A stretch of DNA of 29,305 bases. It comes from DATJBC01 sp035515515 (lineage in GTDB: Bacteria; Actinomycetota; Acidimicrobiia; Acidimicrobiales; UBA8190). The translations under genes and the position numbers were made by a program. The notes beneath the pieces were generated by a model. The model was given only the letters and a program-made list of their open reading frames with translations. It did not search any database and was not told where the DNA came from. The DNA lies in contig DATJBC010000002.1 in assembly GCA_035515515.1 (NCBI GenBank), forward strand, positions 1 to 29,305, in the 5' to 3' direction. Of the stretch, positions 6,475-14,076 are shown piece by piece. Positions within the stretch are counted from its first letter, which is position 1; every line of letters starts with the position of its first letter.

Positions 6475-8550
6475 TCACGCCTGCAGCGACGCCTCCACCA
6501 CCTGGGACAGGTCGAGCACCTTGACGTCGTCCTCGCGGGCCGCGGCCCGCACGGCGTCGTCCAGCATGATGAGGCAGTAGGGGCAGGCCGTGGACACCAC
6601 GTCGGCCCCCGTCCCCAGGGCCTCGTCGGTGCGCTCGACGTTGACCCGCTTGCCCAGGTGCTCCTCCATCCACATGCGCGACCCGCCGGCCCCGCAGCAG
6701 AAGCTCCGCTCCCGGCACCGTTGCATCTCGACCTGCTCGAGGCCGGCGATGGCCCCCAGCACGGCTCGGGGCTCGTCGAACACCCGGTTGTGGCGCCCCA
6801 GGTAGCACGGGTCGTGGTAGGTGACCTTGGCGTCCATGGCCCCCGGCGCCAGCTTGCCCGCCGCCACCAGGTGGCCGAGGAGCTGCGAGTGGTGGATGAC
6901 CTCGAAGTTCCCGCCCAGGTCGGGGTACTCCCGGGACAGGGAATTGAAGCAGTGCGGGCACGAGGCGACGACCTTCTTGGCCCCCACCTCCTCCAGGGTG
7001 GCGATGTTGGCCTTGCCCATCTCCTGGTACAGGTACTCGTTGCCGAGCCGGCGGGCGGGGTCCCCCGTGCACGTCTCGCGGGGGCCGAGGATGGCGAAGC
7101 GCACCCCGGCCCGGTGCAGCATGCGAGCCGTGGCCTGGGTGGCCCGGCGGGCCCGCTCGTCGAGCGCCCCCGCGCACCCCACCCAGTAGAGGTACTCCAC
7201 GTCCCCGGGGATGGTGCCGCTCACCACAGGGATCTCGAAGTCGAGGGCCTCGGTCCACTCGGTCCGCTTGGCCGCGCCCAGTCCCCAAGGGTCGCCCTGG
7301 TTCTCGATGTTGCGCAGCATGAGCCCCGCTTCGGACGGGAAGCGTGACTCCATGAGGACCTCGTAGCGGCGCATGTCCACGATGGTGTCGACGTGCTCGA
7401 TGTCCACCGGGCACTCCTCCACGCAGGCGCCGCAGGTGAGGCACGACCACAGGACGTCCGGGTCGATGACATCGGGCACCAGGGTGGGGGCCTCGGCCTT
7501 GGCCGTCGCCGCGGCCTGGACCTCGTGGACGTGCACCCCGGCCTCGGGATGGGGGGGCTCGTGGATGAGGCGGGGCGCGGCGTCGAGCAGGTTGTCGCGC
7601 AGCGCCATGATCAGGAGCTTGGGCGACAGGGGCTTGTCGGTGTTCCACGCCGGGCACGCCGACTGGCACCGCCCGCACTCGGTGCAGGTGAGCGTGTCGA
7701 GGAGCTGCTTCCACGAGAGGTCCTCGATGTGGCCGGCGCCGAACACCGTGTCCTCGGACACGTTCTCCATGTCCATGTCCGGCGTGCTGTAGAGCGGCCC
7801 CAGCGCCCGGGGGCGGCGGGACAGGGCCACGTTGACCGGGGCCAGGAAGATGTGGAGGTGCTTGGAGTACGACAGGAACACGAGGAAGCCCACGATGAAG
7901 GCGATGTTCAGGAGGAGGAGGGTGGTCTCGAGGGCTGAGTTGGCGGTGTTGCCGAAATGCGCGAACACGATCGCCACGGTGTGGCTGGCGAAGGGCCACC
8001 ACGAGTTGCCGTAGGGGAAGTTGCCCGTGTTGACCTGCGCGCCCCGGTAGCCGACGAGCGTCACCATCACGGCGGCGATGAACCCCAGCGTCAGCCATGC
8101 CGCCCCGGTGTGGGAGCCGAAGAACCGGGAGCGCCGGTCCCGGCGCGCCGGGGACTGGCTCAGGCGGATCACGGTGAAGACGAGCAGCGCCACGAGGACG
8201 GCCACCGCGAAGAAGTCCTCCACGAACCCGAGCCCGCGTCCCTGGCCCACCAGGGGGATGAAGAAGTCCCGGTCGAAGAGGGCGCCGTAGGCCTCGAGGA
8301 TGGTGAGGAGCAGGATGGTGAAGCCCCAGAACGTGAAGGCGTGCGCCAGGCCGGGGACCGTCCACCGCAGGAGCTTGCGCTGGCCGCCCACCTCGGAGAG
8401 CTCGGCCCACGAGCGCGCCCGCAGGCCGGTGAAGCGCCTGGGGTCGGGGCGGCCGCTGCCCACCAGGCGGAACAGATAGGCGAAGCGCCGACCGGCGACG
8501 GCGAAGGCGATGACGGTCGCGCCGAGGCCGAGGGCGATCCTGATGGGCAA
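6475..8550 (-). CDS. etfD: Membrane-bound Fe-S oxidoreductase, EtfD/heterodisulfide reductase type
   Basis: The 691-residue protein has an N-terminal membrane part of about five to six helices (1-235, NarI-like) with several histidines that could ligate heme. Two 4Fe-4S motifs follow: C289-x2-C-x2-C-x3-C299-P and C370-x2-C-x2-C-x3-C380-P. Two CCG domains follow those, with C459, C494, C531-P-H-C534, and then H-D-P-C582, C618-C-G, C656-P-Y-C659. This matches mycobacterial EtfD (Rv0338c), which passes electrons from EtfAB, and so from fatty-acid beta-oxidation, to the menaquinone pool. A generic heterodisulfide-reductase-like role remains possible. The start is TTG 8550, with AGGAGG five bases upstream, and the gene follows dcd after only 15 bp, so the two form an operon. 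Confidence 0.85.
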   Translation of the reverse strand: MPIRIALGLGATVIAFAVAGRRFAYLFRLVGSGRPDPRRFTGLRARSWAELSEVGGQRKLLRWTVPGLAHAFTFWGFTILLLTILEAYGALFDRDFFIPLVGQGRGLGFVEDFFAVAVLVALLVFTVIRLSQSPARRDRRSRFFGSHTGAAWLTLGFIAAVMVTLVGYRGAQVNTGNFPYGNSWWPFASHTVAIVFAHFGNTANSALETTLLLLNIAFIVGFLVFLSYSKHLHIFLAPVNVALSRRPRALGPLYSTPDMDMENVSEDTVFGAGHIEDLSWKQLLDTLTCTECGRCQSACPAWNTDKPLSPKLLIMALRDNLLDAAPRLIHEPPHPEAGVHVHEVQAAATAKAEAPTLVPDVIDPDVLWSCLTCGACVEECPVDIEHVDTIVDMRRYEVLMESRFPSEAGLMLRNIENQGDPWGLGAAKRTEWTEALDFEIPVVSGTIPGDVEYLYWVGCAGALDERARRATQATARMLHRAGVRFAILGPRETCTGDPARRLGNEYLYQEMGKANIATLEEVGAKKVVASCPHCFNSLSREYPDLGGNFEVIHHSQLLGHLVAAGKLAPGAMDAKVTYHDPCYLGRHNRVFDEPRAVLGAIAGLEQVEMQRCRERSFCCGAGGSRMWMEEHLGKRVNVERTDEALGTGADVVSTACPYCLIMLDDAVRAAAREDDVKVLDLSQVVEASLQA

Positions 8551-8565
8551 CGTCTCCTCCTGGGG

Positions 8566-9132
8566 TCAGGCGCGGAAGTTCTCGAAGTACCGGCTGGGGG
8601 TGGGACCCCGCTGGCCCTGGTACTTCGAGCCCAGGCCCGCCGAGCCGTAGGGGTGCTCGGCGGGCGTGGTCATGCGCAGGAAGCTGATCTGCCCGATCTT
8701 CATGTCGGGGTAGACGGTGATGGGCAGGTTGGCCACGTTCGAGAGCTCGAGGGTGAGGTACCCGTCCCAGCCGGCGTCCACGAACCCGGCGGTCGAGTGG
8801 ATGAGCAGGCCCAGGCGCCCGAGCGAGGACTTGCCCTCCAGCCGGGCCACGAGGTCGTCGGGGAGGACGACCCGCTCGAGGGTCGAGCCCAGGATGAACT
8901 CACCGGGGTGGAGCATGAGGGCCTCTCCGGGCGCGATCTCGACGAGCTCGGTCAGCTCCTCCAGGTCCTGGCGCACGTCGATGGCGCGCATGGAGTGGTT
9001 GCGGAAGAGCCGGAAGTAGCGGTCGACGTGGAGGTCCACCGACGAGGGCTGGATGCACCCCTCTCCCAGGGGGTCGATGACGATCCGCTTGGCGTCGAGC
9101 TCCTCGCGGATGGACCGGTCGGAAAGGACCAC
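8566..9132 (-). CDS. dcd: dCTP deaminase, probably bifunctional (dUMP-forming)
   Basis: The 188-residue trimeric nucleotide enzyme has the family core E-G-K-S-S-L-G-R-L-G-L-L-I-H-S-T-A-G-F-V-D-A-G (99-121), the catalytic glutamate E129 in T-L-E-L-S-N, and a C-terminal lid G-S-K-Y-Q-G-Q-R-G-P-T-P-S-R (168-181). Length and the H-S-T-A-G-F-x-D segment resemble the mycobacterial enzyme that converts dCTP directly to dUMP and also acts as a dUTPase. It supplies dUMP for dTMP synthesis. The start is GTG 9132, eight bases after a TATCGT -10, so it is probably leaderless. It is the first gene of dcd-etfD and is divergent from tRNA-Gly with only 29 bp between. Confidence 0.95.
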   Translation of the reverse strand: MVLSDRSIREELDAKRIVIDPLGEGCIQPSSVDLHVDRYFRLFRNHSMRAIDVRQDLEELTELVEIAPGEALMLHPGEFILGSTLERVVLPDDLVARLEGKSSLGRLGLLIHSTAGFVDAGWDGYLTLELSNVANLPITVYPDMKIGQISFLRMTTPAEHPYGSAGLGSKYQGQRGPTPSRYFENFRA

Positions 9133-9140
9133 GGGGCCGC

Positions 9141-9150
9141 ACGATAGTGT
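9141..9150. promoter_or_regulatory. Overlapping divergent -10 elements for dcd (-) and tRNA-Gly (+)
   Basis: The ten bases ACGATAGTGT read TAGTGT (9145-9150) on the plus strand, 11 bases before the tRNA. On the minus strand they read TATCGT (9146-9141), eight bases before the dcd GTG. The two hexamers share the T-A step at 9145-9146. Confidence 0.45.
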
Positions 9151-9161
9151 GAGGCCCCTCC

Positions 9162-9232
9162 GCGGGCGTAGTTCAGCGGCAGAACATCAGCTTCCCAAGC
9201 TGAGAACGAGGGTTCGATTCCCTTCGCCCGCT
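9162..9232 (+). tRNA. tRNA-Gly (anticodon CCC)
   Basis: A complete 71-nt cloverleaf. The acceptor stem GCGGGCG (9162-9168) pairs with CGCCCGC (9225-9231). The anticodon stem TCAGC/GCTGA encloses loop TTCCCAA with anticodon CCC. The T-arm contains GGTTCGATTCC and the discriminator is T9232. CCA is not encoded, as usual in actinobacteria. Confidence 0.97.
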
Positions 9233-9281
9233 CTTTGGTGAGGTGCTGGTCGCAGACGCTCTGTCGTGCGAGGGTCGTGCC

Positions 9282-10178
9282 GTGACTCGGCAGCTGGAGC
9301 TCGAGGGGCTCACCCGTCGCTTCGGGAGCATCACGGCTCTCGACGACCTGTCGTTCTCGGTGCCCTCGGGACGGGTGGTGGGCTTCCTGGGGCCCAACGG
9401 TGCGGGCAAGACGACCACCATGCGCGCCATCTTCGGCCTGACCGACCTCGACGCCGGGACGGTCCGCTGGGGCGGTGCGCCGGTCGGTGAGGCGGCGCGC
9501 AGCCAGTTCGGCTACATGCCCGAGGAGCGCGGGCTCTATCCCGGCATGCGGGTGGCTGAGCAGCTGGCCTACCTCGGCCGCCTCTACGGGATGGCGCCGT
9601 CGGATGCCGCCGCCTCCGCCGGCCGGTGGCTGGCGCGCCTCGGCGTGGCCGAGCGGGCCCAGGACAAGGTCGAGTCGCTGTCCCACGGCAACCAGCAGCG
9701 GGTCCAGCTGGCCGCCGCGCTGGTCCACGACCCGGAGGTGCTGATCCTCGACGAGCCCCTGGCCGGGCTGGACCCGGTGGGCATCGACGCCATCGGGGAG
9801 GTGCTGGTGGAGCAGGCGCGCGCCGGGCGGGGCGTGCTGTTCTCCAGCCACCAGCTCGACCTGGTCGAGGAGCTGTGCGAGGACGTCGTCATCATCGACC
9901 ACGGCCGCCTGGTCACGCGCGGGTCGGTCGACGAGCTCGAGACCAGCGGGTCCCGGCGCCTCGTGGTGCGGGTGGAGGGGGACCGCCAAGGTCGCTGGGC
10001 CGCGGGACTGCGCGGGGTGAAGGTCTCCGAGGTCGTGGCGGGCGCGGCCCGGCTCGTCCTCGAGCCGGCCGTCGACAGCGACGACGTCCTGCGGGCCGCC
10101 ATGGGCGCGGGCAGGGTCACCGAGTTCTCCTTCGAGCGGCGCCGGCTGTCGGAGGTGTTCCGCGAGGCGCTGGGATGA
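9282..10178 (+). CDS. ABC transporter ATP-binding protein (NatA/DRA-type exporter)
   Basis: The 298-residue nucleotide-binding subunit has Walker A G-P-N-G-A-G-K-T-T with K43, a Q-loop near 75, the signature L-S-H-G-N-Q-Q (133-139, in place of L-S-G-G-Q, common in the NatA class), Walker B V-L-I-L-D-E (153-158) with E158, a D-loop A-G-L-D, and the H-loop histidine in S-S-H-Q. The C-terminal 70 residues form the regulatory extension of DrrA/NatA-like subunits. The GTG at 9282 is preferred to the upstream in-frame GTG at 9243 because GAGGG lies seven bases before it. Its last four bases overlap the permease start (ATGA), so the two are translationally coupled. The substrate (sodium, drug or lipid) is not evident. 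Confidence 0.93.
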   Translation: MTRQLELEGLTRRFGSITALDDLSFSVPSGRVVGFLGPNGAGKTTTMRAIFGLTDLDAGTVRWGGAPVGEAARSQFGYMPEERGLYPGMRVAEQLAYLGRLYGMAPSDAAASAGRWLARLGVAERAQDKVESLSHGNQQRVQLAAALVHDPEVLILDEPLAGLDPVGIDAIGEVLVEQARAGRGVLFSSHQLDLVEELCEDVVIIDHGRLVTRGSVDELETSGSRRLVVRVEGDRQGRWAAGLRGVKVSEVVAGAARLVLEPAVDSDDVLRAAMGAGRVTEFSFERRRLSEVFREALG

Positions 10179-11464
10179 CCTGGCGGTGGGTCCTCCTGCC
10201 GCTCCTCGTCGTGGGGGTGGGAGTGCGGATCTGGCTCCGCGCCCGGCGGCGCCGCCCTCGCCCGGGCTCGCCGGCGCCGGTGCGGTGGCGTCCCGTCCTG
10301 CGCGGGAAGGTCGCCATCGTGGCGGCCCGGGAGGTCCGCGAGCGCCTGCGCGGACGGGTGTTCCGCGTGACCACCGCCATCATCCTGATCGTGGTGGCCG
10401 GGGCCATCCTCATCCCCAAGATCACCAGCCGCCCGGCACCACCCGAGAAGGTCGGCGTGGTGGGAGCCCTGACTCGTTCCCAACGGGAGCTGGTCGTGGC
10501 CGTCGGCACGCACACCGGGACGACGGTGGAGCTCTCCTCCGAGGCCTCGACCGCGGCGGCCGAGCGGGCAGTGCGAGCGGGAACGCTCGATGCCTGCATC
10601 GACGCCGACCGGCTGATCGTGGACGAGAGTACGCCGTCGGGCGACACGTTCGTGCAGGCCCTGGCGCAGGAGCTCGGCGTGGAGCGTGCCTATCAGCAGG
10701 CGCAGCTGTCGCCCGCCCAAGCCGAGACGCTGTCGCGGGCGAGGCCGTTCAAGGTCATGAACCTCAAGGCGACGACCAAGACCACGGTGCAGACGACGTC
10801 GGTCATAGGCGTGGTCCTCATCTTCGTCATGTTGAGCCAGTACCTCACCTGGACCCTGATCGGCGTCATGGAGGAGAAGTCGAGCCGGGTGGTCGAGGTG
10901 CTGCTGGCCGCCATGCGGCCCATCGAGCTGCTCACCGGCAAGGTGCTCGGCATCGGGTTGATGGCCATGAGCCAGGCGGCGCTGGCGGTGGCCTTCGCCC
11001 TGGTGCTCGCCACGGCGGTGGGGTCCAGCCTGCTGCACGGGACGGCGCCGGTGGTGCTGGCCGCCGTCCTCGTGTGGCTCCTCCTCGGCTACGCCTTCTA
11101 CTGCTGGGTCTACGCGGCCGCCGGCTCGCTCGTCGAGCGCCAGGACCAGGTGCAGACCCTCGCCCTCCCGCTCAGCATCCCCATGCTCATCGGCTACATC
11201 TTCGCCCTGATCGTCGCCCCGACGGGGTCGCCGAGCGCGTTCTTCGAGGTTCTCGCCTACCTGCCGCCGACGGCTCCCTTCGACATGCCGGTGCTGGTGG
11301 CCCTGGGCCGGGTCCAGTGGTGGGGGTTCGCCGGCGCCGTCGTCGTGAGCATCGTGTGCACCGTCCTGGTGGCCCGGGGGGCCGCCGGCATCTACCGCCG
11401 GGCCATCCTGCGCACCGGCGGGCGGGTCCGCCTGCGCCAGCTCCTGGCGGGCGCGCGGGGGTAG
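10175..11464 (+). CDS. ABC-2 type permease (NatB-like)
   Basis: The 429-residue permease subunit has an N-terminal helix (about 3-20), a basic linker, a second helix (about 66-83), and then an extracytoplasmic domain of about 130 residues typical of NatB/ABC-2 type 3 permeases. A block of five or six helices begins near residue 205. The diagnostic M-E-E-K-S-S-R-V-V-E-V-L-L coupling helix lies in the loop after the first of these (about 230-242). The ATG overlaps the ATPase stop in an ATGA junction. Together the pair forms a half-transporter that probably exports an unknown substrate. Confidence 0.9.
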   Translation: MTWRWVLLPLLVVGVGVRIWLRARRRRPRPGSPAPVRWRPVLRGKVAIVAAREVRERLRGRVFRVTTAIILIVVAGAILIPKITSRPAPPEKVGVVGALTRSQRELVVAVGTHTGTTVELSSEASTAAAERAVRAGTLDACIDADRLIVDESTPSGDTFVQALAQELGVERAYQQAQLSPAQAETLSRARPFKVMNLKATTKTTVQTTSVIGVVLIFVMLSQYLTWTLIGVMEEKSSRVVEVLLAAMRPIELLTGKVLGIGLMAMSQAALAVAFALVLATAVGSSLLHGTAPVVLAAVLVWLLLGYAFYCWVYAAAGSLVERQDQVQTLALPLSIPMLIGYIFALIVAPTGSPSAFFEVLAYLPPTAPFDMPVLVALGRVQWWGFAGAVVVSIVCTVLVARGAAGIYRRAILRTGGRVRLRQLLAGARG

Positions 11465-11513
11465 CGGACGCCCGCTCATCGCACCCGTGGTGCGGGGCGC
11501 CCGCACGCCGGCC

Positions 11514-11519
11514 GATAAT
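11514..11519 (+). promoter_or_regulatory. -10 element upstream of the GNAT gene
   Basis: GATAAT, 24 bp before the ATG at 11544. It is one of the most A/T-rich hexamers in the local region. Confidence 0.35.
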
Positions 11520-11543
11520 GGGCCCGACCGATCTCGAGGAGCG

Positions 11544-12098
11544 ATGGCCCAGCGCGCCGACGTGGTGTTCCGCCGAGCGGGTGCGGACGACGCCGGCCCC
11601 GTCGCCGGGCTGCACGCCGACAGCTGGCGGCGTCACTACCGCGGCGCCTACGCGGGCGCCTTCCTCGACGGTGACGTCGAGCGCGACAGGCTCCAGGTGT
11701 GGAGCGAGCGCCTGTCGCGCCGGGACGGGACGACGGCGACGATCCTCGCCGAGGACGACGGACACGTGGTCGGCTTCGTCCACGTGGTCTTCGACGAGGA
11801 CGACCGATACGGCTCGTTGATCGACAACCTGCACGTCGTCGCCGACAGGAAACGGGGCGGGATCGGCACGCAGCTGATGGCACACGCCGCCGCTGCCGTC
11901 GCGGCGCGCGCCTCGGGTGGTCTCTATCTCTGGGTGCTCGAGCAGAACACCGCCGCGCAGGCCTTCTACGAGGCCCGCGGTGGGCGCCGCGCGGGTCGGC
12001 GCCCCGTGCAGCCGCCCGGTGGCGTCCCCGGCCGGCTCGATGGATCGCCTGCCGCCCTCCGCTACGCGTGGGCGGACCCGGCCACACTGGTCGTGTGA
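11544..12098 (+). CDS. GNAT family N-acetyltransferase
   Basis: This 184-residue acetyl-CoA-dependent transferase has the usual N-terminal strand V-V-F-R-R-A-G-A-D-D-A. The conserved motif A is D-N-L-H-V-V-A-D-R-K-R-G-G-I-G-T-Q-L-M, whose R-x-x-G-x-G loop binds the CoA pyrophosphate. Motif B is L-W-V-L-E-Q-N-T-A-A-Q-A-F-Y-E-A-R-G-G. The substrate is unknown. An upstream in-frame GTG (11487) would precede the predicted -10 (11514-11519), so the ATG at 11544 with adjacent GAGGAG is preferred, although that spacing is short. The C-terminal 25 residues are Pro/Gly-rich. A 182-bp gap with nothing recognisable follows. Confidence 0.88.
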   Translation: MAQRADVVFRRAGADDAGPVAGLHADSWRRHYRGAYAGAFLDGDVERDRLQVWSERLSRRDGTTATILAEDDGHVVGFVHVVFDEDDRYGSLIDNLHVVADRKRGGIGTQLMAHAAAAVAARASGGLYLWVLEQNTAAQAFYEARGGRRAGRRPVQPPGGVPGRLDGSPAALRYAWADPATLVV

Positions 12099-12280
12099 GG
12101 CCCACGCCGCCGATCCTGGGGGCGCGGGCGTGACGACGGGCGGCTGCGGCGCCGCCGGAGCACCCGGCCGGCGACCGTCTTCCCCGCCCGCCGGCAGGTG
12201 CTGGCGCGTCGACCCGTCGCCGTCGTGAGGGTTCGCACCCGCCGCCTGCACCGGCCGTGCCGGGGACGCGGGCGCACCGC

Positions 12281-12718
12281 TCAGGGGCGGGGCGTCATGT
12301 CGAGGTCGGGCGGTGGGGCGTCGGGGATCCGCCAGCGCAGGAACGACTTGTCGTAGACGTCGTGGTACGCGTTGGCGGCGTCCACCATGGCACCGAAGGC
12401 CGACTCGAATCCCTCCCAGTCCTCGGCCTCGATGCACTTGCCGACGGCGGCGACCTCCTCGTTGACGAACTTCTCCATGTTCTCGGCGTACTTGGGCCGG
12501 AGGAAGGCGCCCTTCTCCATGAGGTTCACGGCCTCCTTCAGCTGGAAGCGGGCCAGCGGGCGGTTGTGCGCCTTGCCCGCGTAGTAGCACTTCCAGATGC
12601 GCCCCCCGACGAGGGGCATGACCTCGGCCATGCCGGGCATGAGCGACCCGAGGTCGCTCAGTGCGAACGTCCCCTTCCCAGTGTCGATCTCGTGGTCGTG
12701 GTCCGCGCTGTCTGCCAT
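12281..12718 (-). CDS. Conserved helical hypothetical protein
   Basis: The 145-residue soluble product begins with an acidic/His-rich leader. A mainly helical body follows, with W-K-C-Y-Y-A-G-K-A-H-N-R-P-L-A-R-F-Q-L, K-E-A-V-N-L-M-E-K-G, and a later W-E-G-F-E-S-A-F-x-x-M-V-D-A-A-N-A-Y-H segment. The pattern suggests a four-helix bundle in which aromatic and His residues could line a ligand pocket, but I do not recognise the family. The ATG at 12718 is chosen because a TAGTGT -10 hexamer ends seven bases upstream (leaderless). The start lies inside the 3' end of the upstream membrane-protein gene, with a 61-bp same-strand overlap in another frame. Confidence 0.65.
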   Translation of the reverse strand: MADSADHDHEIDTGKGTFALSDLGSLMPGMAEVMPLVGGRIWKCYYAGKAHNRPLARFQLKEAVNLMEKGAFLRPKYAENMEKFVNEEVAAVGKCIEAEDWEGFESAFGAMVDAANAYHDVYDKSFLRWRIPDAPPPDLDMTPRP

Positions 12719-13422
12719 GGCCCGAACACTAACCGCCTCCGCGGCGGACGCGCCCGCCAGAACGGCAGGTCGAGCAGGGTCATGAGGACGACGGCCACCC
12801 CCGCCGCGCTCAGCGTGTACCAGGGCCACGGGCCCAGGACGCGCAACAGCGTCCACTCCCCGGGCGGAGCGCGCAGGAACATGTAGTTGGCCCCCGTGAG
12901 GCCGTCGACCAGCCCCACGAGCGCGGTGTAGAGCGCGGTGAGGGCGAACACACGCGGCACGGCCCCGGGCCGCGGCGCCATCCCCATGCCGACCACCAGG
13001 AACAGCGCCGCCAGCACGATCGCCAGGTGCCCCACCACGTACTGGAAGAAGACGAGGTGGGGAAAGCCCACGTTGAGGTCGGGGGTGACGACGGCCTGGA
13101 GGGTGCCGGCCAGTCCCCAGAAGTAGGTGAGCTCCACGAGCACCGGCACCCGCCACCAGCACGCCAGCGCGGCCACCAGCACGCCGACGTCGCACAGGGC
13201 GAGGGGAAGCGACGTCTTGGCCGACCAGGTGCCGGCCAGCGCCTCACCGACGGCGTAGCTCACCGCGTCGGACAGCAACAGCGCCCCGATGAGACGGGCC
13301 ACCACCGGGCGCCACGGGCCGGGGTGCCGGCGCCCGGCGCGGCACACCAGGGCACAGCACAGCGCGGCCAGGGCCACCGACGGCCAGTACGCCCCGGGCG
13401 ATACGGCGGCCGTCACCTCCAC
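12658..13422 (-). CDS. TIGR02206/YwaF-like integral membrane protein
   Basis: The 254-residue protein has about seven hydrophobic helices. Characteristic of the YwaF-like family are L-P-L-A-L-C-D-V-G (90s), V-E-L-T-Y-F-W-G-L-A-G-T-L-Q-A-V-V-T-P-D-L and F-F-Q-Y-V-V-G-H-L-A-I-V, followed by the G-A-N-Y-M-F-L-R segment. The function of the family is not established. The start is GTG 13422 with a GAGGGGG purine run upstream. It lies 13 bp after the preceding small gene, in one transcriptional direction with it. The basic C-terminal tail of about 20 residues overlaps the promoter and start of the gene at 12718. Confidence 0.75.
   Translation of the reverse strand: MEVTAAVSPGAYWPSVALAALCCALVCRAGRRHPGPWRPVVARLIGALLLSDAVSYAVGEALAGTWSAKTSLPLALCDVGVLVAALACWWRVPVLVELTYFWGLAGTLQAVVTPDLNVGFPHLVFFQYVVGHLAIVLAALFLVVGMGMAPRPGAVPRVFALTALYTALVGLVDGLTGANYMFLRAPPGEWTLLRVLGPWPWYTLSAAGVAVVLMTLLDLPFWRARPPRRRLVFGPWQTARTTTTRSTLGRGRSH
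12726..12731 (-). promoter_or_regulatory. -10 element for the leaderless gene at 12718
   Basis: TAGTGT with a seven-base spacer to ATG, lying inside the coding sequence of the upstream membrane-protein gene. Confidence 0.5.
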
Positions 13423-13435
13423 CGGTCCCGCCCCC

Positions 13436-13639
13436 TCACCGGGGCACCGTGTAGCGGGCGAAGAGGTGCCACCCGGCGAAAGCCCACACCGCCACCAGGG
13501 CCACCCACCCCGGGAGCCGCCGCCCCAGGGCGCCCACCAGCGCCCCGAGCCCCGGGCGGGCCGCGCCCGGGCGCCGGCACACGAGCGCCCACGACAGGGC
13601 CGCCGCCCCCAGGGCCAGCCAGGCCACCGTGCCGATCAC
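13436..13639 (-). CDS. Small membrane protein, DUF6186-like
   Basis: The 67-residue product has two hydrophobic segments (about 4-20 and 43-60) flanked by arginines. The pattern of a first helix ending in L-V-C-R-R-P, a loop with G-A-L-V-G-A-L-G-R-R, and a last helix ending in W-A-F-A-G-W-H-L-F-A-R resembles DUF6186 proteins of actinobacteria, which have no known function. The start codon GTG 13639 overlaps the stop of the upstream gene (GTGA). The junction sits in a 14-bp tandem repeat. Confidence 0.6.
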   Translation of the reverse strand: MIGTVAWLALGAAALSWALVCRRPGAARPGLGALVGALGRRLPGWVALVAVWAFAGWHLFARYTVPR

Positions 13640-13670
13640 GGGGCGCCGATCACGGGGCGCCGATCACGGG
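13634..13670. repeat. 14-bp tandem repeat across a gene junction
   Basis: The unit GATCACGGGGCGCC occurs at 13634-13647 and 13648-13661, with a partial third copy from 13662. It covers the C-terminal codons of the 13636 gene and the start codon of the 13436 gene. The unit length is not a multiple of three. Confidence 0.85.
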
Positions 13671-14076
13671 CGCGCGGGGTGCGGCGCCGCACCACGACCA
13701 GGGCCACCCCGAGCGCCGCCCACAGCACGAAGAGCGCCAGGCGGGTGGCGTGCCAGGCCAGGGCGTGGTCCACCACCGTGCTCAGGGTGGGGAGCCGGGC
13801 GGAGCGCCCTCCGAGCGCCAGGCCGGCGATCTCGAGGCCGAGCCCGGCCAGGGCCAGGGCCAGCCACGGCGCCGCCCCCCGCAGGCCCGGCACCGGCGGC
13901 GGCGCCGGGAGGCGGTGGCGGCCGGACCACCAACCGGTCACGGCCACCACCACGACGGGGACGGCCACGGCCAGGTAGGCCGCGGTGGTGAAGGGGCGGA
14001 CGCCGGTGGCCCACCACCCATAGCCGGCCGCGGCGGCCGCGCCGGGGACGACGAAGGTGCGGAACCGGGCTCTCAC
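13636..14076 (-). CDS. Small polytopic membrane protein, unknown function
   Basis: The 146-residue product has hydrophobic helices near residues 10-24, 29-47, 68-88 and 108-127. The cytoplasmic-looking tail R-R-R-T-P-R-A-R-D-R-R is encoded partly by the tandem repeat. I do not recognise a named family, though similar small membrane proteins accompany DUF6186 genes. The start is GTG 14076, with no good ribosome-binding site or -10 immediately upstream, so the start is uncertain. It heads the leftward series 14076-12281 and its stop overlaps the next start by four bases (GTGA). Confidence 0.55.
   Translation of the reverse strand: MRARFRTFVVPGAAAAAGYGWWATGVRPFTTAAYLAVAVPVVVVAVTGWWSGRHRLPAPPPVPGLRGAAPWLALALAGLGLEIAGLALGGRSARLPTLSTVVDHALAWHATRLALFVLWAALGVALVVVRRRTPRARDRRPVIGAP

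Noticed and set aside
6338..8410. Long minus-strand frame of 690 codons beside etfD
   Set aside because: Out-of-frame shadow of etfD; the true frame carries all Fe-S and CCG motifs.
9243..9281. N-terminal extension of the ABC ATPase from GTG 9243
   Set aside because: It would begin within a few bases of the tRNA end. GTG 9282 has GAGGG at the right spacing and gives the normal N-terminus.
12099..12280. Additional small gene or RNA in the gap after the GNAT gene
   Set aside because: No frame with a start and ribosome-binding site, no tRNA-like fold and no strong repeat was found.
13634..13670. CRISPR-like repeat
   Set aside because: The units are contiguous 14-mers with no spacers and no cas genes. 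It is a simple tandem repeat.
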